A stretch of 64,000 bases of DNA from assembly GCA_022885665.1 (NCBI GenBank), contig JAGQDJ010000008.1, forward strand, positions 420,001 through 484,000, written 5' to 3'. This document shows, in pieces, positions 49,575-60,478 of the stretch. The notes beneath the pieces were generated by a model, which saw only the letters and a program-made list of their open reading frames with translations, did no database searches and was not told the origin of the DNA. The stretch comes from Triops longicaudatus (Eukaryota > Arthropoda > Branchiopoda > Notostraca > Triopsidae). The position numbers and the translations under genes are program-made. How positions within the stretch are numbered: position 1 is the first letter of the stretch; each line of letters begins with the position of its first letter.

Positions 49575-52500
49575 AAAAGAAAAACACAAAGAAAATGAGT
49601 GTCCACAGATTGAAACAACCGTGTAGCATAATGAATAAAGTGTCCATTTCGGACTATAGACAATAAACAAATGGCAACGAGCTATAATCACGCCGGTATC
49701 TATTTCGGCTAATTTGTGAGTAAAATAGAATTAAAAAGCTAAATTTTTTCCCAGAAAACTGAGAAAAATCTTCTAAGAAAAATAACTATTTTTGCCATTT
49801 TTAACTTTTTTTCCCCTTGAAGGAAACAACATTCCCAATTTTCAGCTTTTCATGTGTTGATTTTTCACACATAAACGCTATTTCTTCATTACCTGGCTGT
49901 AGCTGCTCGTCTTTGTTTGCTGGCAGCAGATTTGAGGAACGCCTTAACGTCTTTTACGGGAGGAGCACAGTGTGAACCCACTTCCATGGGTGTACTGTGA
50001 GCTTCCATTGCTCGGTGTAAGGCTTCTTGTAAACTGGGGCTGACGGTGGGCGCTGCATAAGAGCTGACAGTGGGCGTGGGCAGATCCAGCTCTAATACGA
50101 GTACGTTTTCGGCCTTAAAGCGGTAAAGCTCGCTAGAAGCCACCGAAGATTGAGCCATGAGACGTTCGTACTCGGTAGATGGCCTGGGAGCTTGCGCTGT
50201 TGCTTTGGGTCTCGGCAAAGGGTGGGCCGGGGACTGGGAAAATGGGCGGAGTTTGAAGGCGTCTTCATCCTCATCGAAATAGGCACGCGACACAACTTGG
50301 TGACGAAAAGCAGGCGGAATGAAATTATCCATTATGAGGTACTTAAGCTTGAGTTCCCTATGATAAAATAAAAATTAATAAATAAATACACGATTATTGA
50401 ATTGTAAGTAGGAAATTAATTTCAGGGTTGTTTTCGTCTATTTTCAAATCTAAAAATAATTGTAAGTAAATAAATTCCCACGGAACAGCAGAATATTTTT
50501 AAACAAGCCCGTAATACGCTAAATTCTACGCTGATTTTTAAAAATTGAATGGTAAAAAAATATAATATAAGGAAAAATGTGGACAAAAATGAGAAAATAG
50601 TAGGAAACTAATAAAATCTACAAAATTCAAAGAAGAATTTCGAATTAGCTAAAATAAGCTGATAAACTTTTTTTAAATTAAATAATCTAAGGTATTTATT
50701 ACTTAGTCAATGCCTCCTGAGCTTCTTCCAAATCTCTTCGTTCTCTAGCAAACTCATCGTTGAGATCTGCGACATCCTGGCGAGCAGCCTGCCATTTTGC
50801 ATACAATTTCTTCAGCTTCTTTGTTTTAATTTCCACTTCCTGCTGCAATGACCCGAAGGTTTCGCGGAGATCCGAAGTTTCTTCCTCCTGAGCTTCAAGC
50901 TTTTGTTGGATTTCACGCTCCAAACGCTAACAAAAATAAAAGAATATCGACCCCGTAATATAGTGCGCAGCAATTCTACTTTTCGTTCCATAATTTCTTG
51001 TCTTCGCTGTTCTAAAGCTCGTTGTTGTTCATTCGTATGTTCAATGATCGACTTGCTGTTGTCTCCTTCCAAATCCATGTCGACTCCACCCATCAGAAGC
51101 TTGCTTTCGAGAGCTTTAATCCGGCTAGCTAGCTTTTCTTGATTTTGCCGCTGTTTCTGCAATTCAAGTTCTTTCTCCTGGAGTGCTTTCAGCAAACGTT
51201 CTTTTTCCTGTTGCAATATACAAATTTGCAATAATTTTTGTGACAAATTTGTAATAATTTTCATAATATATTTAGTGAATTTATAATATTTTTTTCCAAA
51301 GTCTATTTAAGGTCGTACTTCAGTAATCAACTGCTTATTTCCCAAAATCGCTCTTCGCTCCGCTTCTAATTGAGCTTCTTGGTCGTTAATATCGTTCTCG
51401 ACATCTTTCTCATCTTCTTCCATCTCCTCTGTCTCTTCACCTTCTTCTGTGTCTTCACCACCTTTGTGCCTTTTCCGGCGCCGCCCGCGCTTTTTCTTCT
51501 TATCCGCCACGTGGGCTTTAAGGCGAGCGATTTCTTGCTGAAACTCGCGTAACAAAGCATCTTTCGGGTCTTCGTTAATGTGAGGCGCGTTCTTAATGCT
51601 CTTGGCGCGATAAGCGTAACGCAACGTTGTCAAAGTTTCCTCGTAGTTATATGACGCTGGACCCACGTTAGCAACCATGACCGTTCGAGAATTGCCACCC
51701 AAGGAATCTATTATCGATACTCATGATTAGAAGTCACTCTTGCGTTAAGAAAAAAAGGCTGCTGCACTTTACCTTGCAACAACCGAGTTAATTTCGAGTC
51801 TCTGTAAGGTACGTGCGAACTCTTGCCATCTACCAGCGCGGAGATCACGTTACCCAAGGCCGATAAGGAGAGATTGATTTTCGTGGCTTCCTTGAGGCGG
51901 TCACCCTATAAGAAAAGCAACGCAAAGGATAGATATTAAATATTAACAAAAGCTGGAGTGGGCAATAATTCATACAGTGGCTCCGGTTTTGGTTTGTCGC
52001 TCACTTCCGGCTAAATCGACCAGATTTAGCTTGCCTACGCGAATCGGCACTCTGCCACCTTGACTTTGGCCATGGTTTTGCAAATCGCAGGCCTCCACCG
52101 TGACGATAAAGATGGCATGGGAGCGTGAACTGTGTTCGTTCATGTTGGTTGCACTGCGTGAAACCCAAGATCATTAAATTTAGCTCTTATCCAAACCTCC
52201 TCAGTCGTAAATATCGAACATACCCAACCGAACGGTTTTGATTACCCACGTTCATCACATGATCAATTTCTTTGACGCTTTTGCACACGAAGGAGGACAA
52301 ATCCTTGACATAGACACCGGTGTCTGGCCTTTCTTTCAACTCCAGATGCTTCTTCTGATCCTTGGCTAGCAAATCCCTGGATTTACAATTTAAAAAAGAA
52401 GTTATATAATAAAGTCAACAAATCGTAATGACTTCTTGTCTTATTTTTAAAAATTTTGCTTTGAAAAGCAACAAAAAAGTAAATAAAAACAGACACTAAG

Positions 52501-53114
52501 TCTTGGAATACAAAGAAAGTGTTGAACCTTATTTGTTCCTGGTAAATTTCCAAATACGACGCTCTGACGAGAAACTGGGTGTTTCTGGACTGGGATATGT
52601 GACTAAAAATGTGCTCAAACGAGTTAGGAATGAGCCCACGCTGTTCTGGATCTTCCTTAATTCCTTCCATAGTATAAGTTTTGCCAGTTCCGGTTTGGCC
52701 ATATGCAAATATGGTTCCATTGTAGCCTTGTAGTACTGAATCAACTAATGGGCGGAATGTTTCTTCATAGATATCAATTTGATGGCAACTAAGAGAATAT
52801 TTTCATGAAAAATAGATAGAAAAGTCTATGAATGATTGGAAAAACCATTACTTCCAGTCATAAACAGCGTCAAAGGTAAACTGCTTGGGTGGATCCCCGG
52901 GTTGACCTTTGGGATTATGGATTTCAATTACACCACGGTCAGGCCATACTTCAACGATCCTGTTTATCAAGGTACAGAAGATAATGAACCATGTACACGC
53001 GATATGATAACATTGTTATAGTAAGGCTTACCTTTCGTAGCCCTCTTGTATTTCTTTTTCATTAATGGGCCGGCACCTAACCACCACTTTGACCGATTCT
53101 GCGGTAGGCTTCAT
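49440..53114 (-). CDS. KIF3B: Kinesin-2 motor subunit, KIF3B type
   Basis: Plus-end-directed microtubule motor of heterotrimeric kinesin-2, which drives anterograde intraflagellar transport and vesicle transport. Eleven exons (53114-53032, 52959-52852, 52788-52528, 52376-52224, 52153-51976, 51905-51773, 51707-51319, 51207-50980, 50926-50703, 50357-49893, 49572-49440) give 784 aa against 747 in human KIF3B. Motor motifs: P-loop GQTGTGKT (94-101), switch I NEHSSRSH, switch II DLAGSERQ. After the motor come a basic then acidic hinge (KKKKRGRRRKRHKGG, then EEGEETEEMEEDE) and a coiled-coil stalk. The tail has NFIPPAF..VVSRAYFDEDED, and the end YPQPRGLVPK matches KIF3B (YPQSRGLVPK in human) rather than KIF3A or KIF3C. 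Introns are short, one of 53 bases. Confidence 0.95.
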
Positions 53115-55176
53115 TTTTTTTAAGGCAGTTAAAGAGCCTTAAAAACTTCCAAATTTTCCTCCTAACCCACGCTCATTCTCCATTTCTGCACCAAGTTTTG
53201 ATTTATCACTGGGTATACATTTTGTGTGTGAGGAAAACCAGGCAGAAGATTCAGAAGGGCTGTAAACAAGTCTCGGTTATCAGTTCGAGTCTGGGTACCG
53301 TTGCTATGCTACAAGCCCGCAGAACGTAACGGAAGGCCGGCGCGCGTTGCAAACTCCGGGGAATATGCGTAGGATAAGTGTAACCAAGTCGAACCATTGA
53401 CCCGTGACTTAACATCTACTTGACTTGCGATAATGCTGAATTGTGGTAGACTTTTCGAGTACCAAGTACTGCGAAAGCTTGACGTGATCAAGTATCATGG
53501 AAAAGGCTTGCGACTAAAACGCTGTTTGCCAAATGAGGCAAAAAGTTAAGTAAAGAAAACGGGGCACAAATTTGATAATAGAGAATGTCCAGGGTCACGA
53601 GCTGTTTAGTTTTTTTTTTTTTACAAAATTGAATAGGATTGAAATACTGCACTAGCAAGACTCTCGATATCCGTAATGTAATTTTTACGAAAAGTAGAAA
53701 TTGTCGAATACAGGGAACCGATAAAAGTAACAAAAAGCAAATTACGGCAATGAAGTACAGCTAAGTCGGTGATTTACAACCGTCGTTTAGTAAAACACTT
53801 AAATTATAAAATACGGTGTTATGAACAGATATGCGCGAGAATCTTAGCGGTAGGCGTATATTGGGTTAGTGTTTAGAAGGCTACATACAGAAAACCAAGC
53901 CGAATGTAAGAGACGCAGAAGTACAAAATTGTCTTCTGTATCCTGCTTTTTTTAATTTATCACAATTATTACAATTATCAATTATCGTCGATTGTCTCAA
54001 TTATAATATAATGCTAAAGGAAAATGTTTATTTCGCTGGCTGAAATACACTAACACTGAGCAAGCTTTCAGACATCTACGAAATTTCTCTTGCACAGCAA
54101 TAATTTTTATTTGATCACAATCGTGTTTGTAACCGGACATTGGTAATCAAATACGCGGGTAGTATATCCGTGTTGTGAACGCATTGCCAGTCATTGCTCC
54201 CGAACAATCTTTCTAATATGACAAAGATCTCAATTTCCGCTTTTTACACAAGGAGAAAGAAACTTCAAATTAAGCTAAATAAAACTACAGTTTGTTCACG
54301 TGCTAACCAACTGTGTAGGCCTGTCCCAGCTGCCGGAATCGTAGTTCAAAGTGAATACCTATTTCGGCATACGCTTGCTATTGTGGTGCTGAACCTCTTA
54401 CTCACCTTCGCACATTTCGAGTCCCATAGATTACATTTGCATATGCGTTATTTATACAAAGGTGACTGACCTCTGATCTAACCCTCGGTAGCCCTGACTT
54501 TCTAGTATGTAGGTACAAAAATCTCAACGCACTGACAACCACTCCAGGGGATATCGTAATATACGAGGATGCTGTAGGTTTAAAAATAGCTCGTATTCCT
54601 TTTAAGGATATGCAGCGAATTGCCAGCTGCAAACGAAGGAAGAAATTGAGAAAACTAGCTTCGTATATTTAAAACTTACGTAAAATTATACGCTATAATT
54701 CTATTTAACTATTTGGTGCACTCTTATTTTATAAGATGTAAATATGGTTGTGTAACTGTGACAGTTCGTTGCTCCATGTGGCTAAAGCATTCGTGAAGGT
54801 AAACAGCTAGCTATCATGTTAAGCTCTGCCGTTCATGCCTAAAATACTTAACAAATATGAAACAAGTGCAGGTACAGGTGATTGAAGAGTTATTTACTGC
54901 GAGCCGAAAAGGGAGAGTTCTATTCTTTGCCGCACGAGGATCGGAAGTTCTTTCCCTTATACAGACGAAGATTTGTCTATAGGCGACTCTAAAAATAAAT
55001 ACCCAACTTCCAGATAGCTGCTTCGCGTGTGCCTTGCTTATATCCAAAGACAGCATTAAACAGCAAGTTGCTGAACAGTGAGGGCCTTCATTGCCACAGT
55101 GCCTCAACCTTTCCCCCGAACCATTTTGTTAACCGTTACTTGACGACAAGTGCACTAGCAGAAATTCAGTCTAACC
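53115..55176. other. Intergenic, about 2 kb
   Basis: Divergent region between the kinesin and the 391-aa single-exon gene. It should hold both promoters. A lone B-box-like sequence at about 53283 has no matching A box. No gene supported. Confidence 0.5.
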
Positions 55177-56352
55177 ATGGGCGACACATCCGTACGACGT
55201 CGCAAACCGCAGAAATCCCAAATTTGTCGACTAGTTATAAAAGACCCCTCACACACGTCCCAGGATTCGCCTTTGAATCTGTGCTTAAAGGACAGCGATG
55301 TCGTTCCGTGTTGCGTCTCCAATAGCCGAGCATCTCTGTCGCAGCCAAACCGCCTGGAACCAGACAACTCCGGCGTAGTCACGTCGCTGCCGATCGTCAA
55401 AGACTTGAGCGCTTGTACAACAATGAAATCGAAGCCAATCAAAAATTTCAGGCAAAGAAAACCCCGTTCAGCATTATTCGTCCCCAACTCAGTATCTCCT
55501 AGTAATAAACTCAACAATGAAGTGTCTATTGGCAAATTCAAATTCGTCGGGGGCCAAGCCCCGAGCTTAACAGAAAAGAAAATGCTTCACGTAGATGGGC
55601 GGGGCAACCTGAAATACAGTACCTGTGGCACTTCAGCACAGAACCCAGGTGTTGGTGCGGTTGAAACAGCTCCACCGATACTACCGACCTCTGGTAAGTT
55701 CGACCCAACCACACCAACAATGGAGACGTACGATAATGTACTCGACCGAATTTTTGTAACAAGCAAGTTCACGGCTGCTCCCACAAGGTCGCAATCGTTA
55801 TACAGACCTGTGACGGAAACAGTCTCGGATCACTCATCATGGCCAAGAGCATCGGGCCTTATACCTGGCCCGACATCTTCTATCAAATTCATCAACTACA
55901 AACCCTGTGATAAAGACAACAATAACCCGTTGGTGTTGCCCGAATGTACGAGTCATTCTGAATCTAGTCCTTTGCCTATTCCTAGTCCCAAACCTGCTAA
56001 GAAACTCCCGAAGTTGATCAAATTAGAGCCCGGTAATGTAGTCCATTTTACTGCACGGAACAATACTAATCTTGAACCGATTTCGACATGGACTCCCTCT
56101 GTACCACCCCAGCCCGCGTTGTTCCAGCAGTCCGAAGCTGGCGCCACGTGCCACCGGAAACGGAAAGTGGGCAAAATTTCCCACCGCGAGCAGCTCGAAA
56201 GCAAGTTTAAGGAAAAAGGTTTCTTAATCAAAACCGACGAAGTGCAAGCCAACACTGGCGCCACCTTCTGCAAATTTCGACAGCTCCGGAAATTCACCCG
56301 GTACTTGTACCGCTCCTGGAAACGGTATTTACCTGAAACTCCCCAACCATAG
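55177..56352 (+). CDS. Single-exon 391-aa protein of unknown function
   Basis: Uninterrupted frame from an ATG in good context (accATGG), starting MGDTSVRRRKPQKSQ. Residues 1-310 are low in order, rich in Ser, Thr, Pro and Lys. The C-terminal 70 or so residues look like a folded or conserved module: KRKVGKISHREQLESKFKEK, then GATFCKFRQLRKFTRYLYRS and WKRYLPE near the end. The basic, aromatic C-terminus suggests a nuclear or nucleic-acid/protein-interaction role, but I do not recognise the family. It is the only intronless gene in the window, so a retroposed origin is possible; no poly(A) remnant is obvious. Its stop is 86 bases from the stop of convergent PARL. Confidence 0.7.
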   Translation: MGDTSVRRRKPQKSQICRLVIKDPSHTSQDSPLNLCLKDSDVVPCCVSNSRASLSQPNRLEPDNSGVVTSLPIVKDLSACTTMKSKPIKNFRQRKPRSALFVPNSVSPSNKLNNEVSIGKFKFVGGQAPSLTEKKMLHVDGRGNLKYSTCGTSAQNPGVGAVETAPPILPTSGKFDPTTPTMETYDNVLDRIFVTSKFTAAPTRSQSLYRPVTETVSDHSSWPRASGLIPGPTSSIKFINYKPCDKDNNNPLVLPECTSHSESSPLPIPSPKPAKKLPKLIKLEPGNVVHFTARNNTNLEPISTWTPSVPPQPALFQQSEAGATCHRKRKVGKISHREQLESKFKEKGFLIKTDEVQANTGATFCKFRQLRKFTRYLYRSWKRYLPETPQP

Positions 56353-56437
56353 CCGTGATGTGCAACAGTTTGAAATCAGTTTATGCATAATATTGATTGT
56401 ACAACTTCGTTTATACCAACGCTAATATATGCCGAGG

Positions 56438-58384
56438 TTATTGAGGTCTCGATCGGAAGTCATGATACCATCGAAGCAAAGGTTCCCTCTTATGCCATAT
56501 AAGGTGTTCTCCTTTGTATGCCCACCACCTGAAAGTGTACCATAATTTTAGACTCCCCAATACACTTGCCGTTGCTGCAAGGTAACACTCAAGCACTAAC
56601 AAACATACCCAAATACATTTTAAGAAGTTATTCCAAAAAAGTAACGAAAATAATAGTGAAAAACGGAGCAAAACAGAAAGCAAATGTGACACCTTATTCG
56701 GCATTTTTAGAAAAATAAGGACAGTAAAATGGTTAAAAATTGTTAAAAAGACAAATAGATAAAAAGTAAGCTATAATGAAAGAAATTTTAAAAATATTTT
56801 AAAAATAAATCGAATGGATTAAAAATAAACCCAAGCAACTGGCCAAACGTTAAAGAAAATAATAAGAAATTTAACGTAAAATGAAAGAAACAAATAAATA
56901 AAAGTAATACCTTTTGCCACGAGATTTAAAATACATGAAATAAATTCAAACAGGAAGAAAGCAAATTTACATAAGAAATCAGGAACAAAGGCAAAACAGA
57001 CTGAAGATATAAAGTATTAACAGCAGAAGGTAAAAAAGTTTGTACGTACAGTCCAAAGAGAGCTCCGCCCAAATGTGCGGCATGATCCAGCATTCGCCAT
57101 CGGAGTAAGAGACCGACCGAGTCAAATATAATAAGTGCTTTCAATGCCTAAGGAAAGACACGATTAATCTTCTGCATTATGGATTCTGAAAGGTATGACA
57201 GACAGTATCGGCCGTGAAGGAGATCTGAGGGAGAAAGAGTATGGAAAGTCGGACGTCCGGGTAGCGTGTGCATACATAAGCAACGACGCCCATTAAAGCA
57301 CCTGACTGAAAGAGAAAATATAAACGGATAGGGTTATGACAGCTAACTGTATACATTACGAACATACCGCTCCGAGACTTAAGGCTGGTGATCGCAAGAC
57401 AGTTTTGTGTACCAAACTCACAAACGAAGCAATCACGCCAGCACTAAGGTAAAACGCTGTAAAATGTTCTTTCCCCATCGCGTGTGCCGCCCCTGAATTT
57501 TTCAATGTCTAAGATTAAGCTTTCTGAACAAAAATTGATTTTTTTTCATGTTTTACAAGTAGCGAAGCTATGGAGGACGTACATGTTCGCTCCCAAATGG
57601 AACATGGAATAATGTGAAAACACGGACAACAATAGTGGTAAAGATGTCGCTCCTAGACGAATACACAATTACATTGGACTAATGCAGTTTCCGTGACTCC
57701 GCTGAATTGAAAAGGATGCAAGAAGGAGCTTACTGGATTGTGGTGAAGAAGCGAAATAGGTCGTCATTGCCGTATGCCACCTGGGATTTCTCCATGCCAA
57801 GAATACACACGTATTCAGTAACAAAATGCCATAAAACCACTTCTGACCATCGGTCTGAGTGTTCCACCACGCATTCAAGCGCTGACGAAATTCTCCCTAA
57901 TAGCTCAAACAAATTCGGTGCTTAAGGATCTCAATCTTTGAGTCTAGTCTATAATTACATGCTTTGGTGTGCTGAACTGTTGCTTAACCCACGAGGACAA
58001 TTTATCTTTGGTTAACTGCGCCTTTTTTAGAGCGTTTTCGTACTGCCAGAAGGTCGCTCCCACAAAGACCGTTCCTGAAAACTAGGGAAGAGACCGCAAT
58101 GAGCCAATTTTATTTTTAACCAACAGCTAAAAGATTACCCCAACAGTGAACAATAATGGCCTTAAAAGACTAGGGCTCGACGGCTGGGAATTTATACCAT
58201 TCCTGGCAATGCCCACTTTATCAACTGGCCCGAAAAGTTTCTCTCCAATCTCTTCTGTAGGTCTTCTGCCGCTTTGGGTCTTGAAATACCGCGAGGTTTG
58301 CTTGACCAATTTGTTATCCAAGTATTTATGTAAGGTTTGGCCTGAAAACCAGCTACAAGACGACGCTAATCGGCTCCAACTCAT
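56438..58384 (-). CDS. PARL: Mitochondrial rhomboid protease PARL
   Basis: Intramembrane serine protease of the inner mitochondrial membrane (PINK1, PGAM5 and Smac processing in mammals). Eight exons (58384-58139, 58081-57959, 57896-57734, 57652-57557, 57492-57368, 57305-57204, 57147-57050, 56528-56438) give 347 aa; human is 379. The N-terminus is basic with few acidic residues at first, fitting a presequence. Matches in order: FTVGFSGTVFVGATFWQYEN, SVFSHYSMFHLGANMYVL, then SLGASGALMGV with the catalytic Ser of GASG (split across exons 5 and 6), and LDHAAHLGGALFG with the catalytic His. It ends EHLIWHKREPLLRWYHDFR, as in the human C-terminus. The catalytic dyad is intact. Exon 5 begins at an internal TTCAG acceptor, chosen because only it keeps phase. 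Confidence 0.93.
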
Positions 58385-58825
58385 CGTTACTTTAAAGTTA
58401 CAGGCGCACTGAAACGGCAGATTACGTCTAAACCCGCCTTAGCAGCCCAGGATTCCCTGCCTTCTAATTTAGCAAGAAAAAATTCAGAATAAATCTTTTG
58501 AAGAGGGACAAGCTCTAATATGGGTATACTTGAGTCCGGACGTGTGTTACACGCCTATGGTAAACTTGATGTAATTCTTTCCGGAAAGCCTTCAGGATAT
58601 GAGTGCATCCAAGAACTGAATCCAAACATGAGCATGCCACTCGTTGCCTGCAGGAATGACGTCATGCCGTTCCAGCGTCACAAGATAGTGACGGCGTCCT
58701 TGGCAACTTAAAAGGCTAGGGAAACCTGGTCGTATTTTGTACTTTTTCTGCGACGAGGGGTGTCAATTAAAGTTTTGCAGCAGACACACAACTTTAACTC
58801 ACGATCCAACGAACCAGCTGTCAAC
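58385..58825. promoter_or_regulatory. Probable shared promoter region PARL/RRAS
   Basis: 441 bases separate the divergent start codons. No TATA box or other motif was assigned; the promoter role is inferred from gene arrangement. Confidence 0.4.
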
Positions 58826-59630
58826 ATGTCCAAAGCTGGAGACCGACAAAGTAGTGCACAAACGTACAAATTAGTGGTAGTGGGTGGGGGCGGTGTGGGC
58901 AAATCAGCCATTACCATTCAGTTCATTCAGGTAATTTGCATGCCTAGGCTCGATCTTCGAGACTTGACAACGCTAACTAAGAATAATTTCTCTTCCCAAA
59001 GAGTTATTTCGTGACGGATTATGACCCTACAATTGAAGACTCGTATACCAAACAGTGTGTCATTGACGATGTGGTTGCCAAGCTCGACAGTAAGTTGCTT
59101 TCTGAAATCATCATAATAAGCTTTATAAGCGTTCTAAACGCATTATATTCTTTTCTTAGTCTTGGATACAGCTGGACAGGAAGAGTTTTCGGCCATGAGA
59201 GAACAATACATGAGGTCAGGCGAGGGATTTTTGTTAGTTTTCAGCGTAGCCGACCGATCATCGTTTGACGAGATTTACAAATTTCATCGACAAATCCTCC
59301 GTGTGAAGGACCGGGACGAATTTCCTATGCTGTTAGTAGGCAATAAAGCCGATTTGGAACACCAGCGTACCGTAAGTTGTAAAACAAGGCAAATGACATC
59401 CAAATTTGGCGCTGAACAATGTCTTACGACAGGTGAGCTCCGACGAAGCCATGACTTTGGCCCGGCAGTTAAAAATTCCTTACGTGGAAGTCTCGGCGAA
59501 GCTACGAATGAACGTGGATATGGCGTTTCATGAATTGGTGCGCTTGGTGCGACGGTTCCAAACGCTAGAGCGACCTCCACAACGACCGCCGGGCAAGAAA
59601 CGGAATCGCAGCAAATGCATTATCCTCTAA
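58826..59630 (+). CDS. RRAS: R-Ras-type small GTPase
   Basis: Membrane-anchored Ras-family GTPase; R-Ras proteins regulate integrin activation, adhesion and PI3K signalling. Four exons (58826-58930, 59002-59089, 59160-59371, 59433-59630) encode 200 aa. G1 is GGGGVGKSA (residues 20-28), the effector loop YDPTIEDSYTKQC, G3 DTAGQEEFSAMREQYMRSG, G4 GNKADLEHQRTV and G5 EVSAKLRMNVD. It ends KKRNRSKCIIL: a polybasic stretch and a CAAX box with terminal Leu, predicting geranylgeranylation. The sequence FIQSYFVTDYDPTIEDSY and LRVKDRDEFPMLL point to R-Ras/TC21 rather than M-Ras or H-Ras. The N-terminal extension is short, about 13 residues before the core. No activating substitution at the P-loop is seen. 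Confidence 0.93.
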
Positions 59631-59747
59631 GCTAATGCCCGTATATGGTCAAAACGAGACAAGCGTTTGTTACGCCACAGGAAGCAATTTAGTTTAGTAA
59701 ACCAAAAAAGAGCAGCAAAAGAGATATTTTTGTGACTTTAATTAAAA

Positions 59748-59753
59748 AATAAA
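59748..59753 (+). promoter_or_regulatory. AATAAA polyadenylation signal of RRAS
   Basis: Exact hexamer 118 bases past the RRAS stop codon. A second AATAAA at about 60418 could be a distal signal. Confidence 0.5.
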
Positions 59754-60478
59754 TGCAACTTCCCAGCTTTTTTTGGAACCTCATTTTTTGGCAATCAGTG
59801 CATTACGAGGTCCACGCAAATGCACAAAACGAAAAGGAACTTTATGCATTTTTTAAGATATTTTTTTGCACCAAGTGCGATTTTTCCCCTCCAGAAAAAA
59901 AAAGATAACAATTGTTGCCTTCCCCCCCCTTCCCCTGTATGCGGCATTGCAGTTTTTTTGTGTTGTTACCTGCACTGCAGCGTTTACAACGTGTGCTTCA
60001 GCCAACTCCTTTAACTCTTAATGGGACAGTTGTTAACCTTACAACGGATGCACGAAGCAAGTGTGCCAAAGTTTTTGGTCTTCAATCCTTTACAGTTGGG
60101 GGAATACTCAATTAACGCAAGATTTGAAGGGTGTTTTAACCATTGCCTAATTCAGTACAGTAAAACGTACACACCAAAACTGGTAGCAAAGTAATGGAGA
60201 CTTAAAAAATAAACAAAAACAGTAGCCTAGACTAACGCTACATAAAACGAAAAGCACATAGTTGAATAAGAAAGAACTAGGCTTGAAACGAAAGTCGAAT
60301 TAGACGAGCCTGCCAAGTGTGTACGAAAATGTCTTTGCAGCTCTTGTACAGAACTTTTGTATTAACCCTTCCCGCCCCTCTACGGTTAACTTCTTAACTG
60401 ACTTTTTCTTTTGAAACAATAAAGTTGGATAAAACTCGATATCTGCTCGTTTTCTCACTTTACTTTACATGCATTCAA
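59754..60478. other. Intergenic, convergent 3' ends
   Basis: About 0.7 kb between R-Ras and the coiled-coil gene; a C-rich tract at about 59925-59935. No gene supported. Confidence 0.5.

Noticed and set aside
53270..53310. B-box-like GTTCGAGTCTGGG suggesting another SINE or tRNA
   Set aside because: No A box at the right distance and no similarity to the SINE bodies at 22.4 and 28.9 kb.
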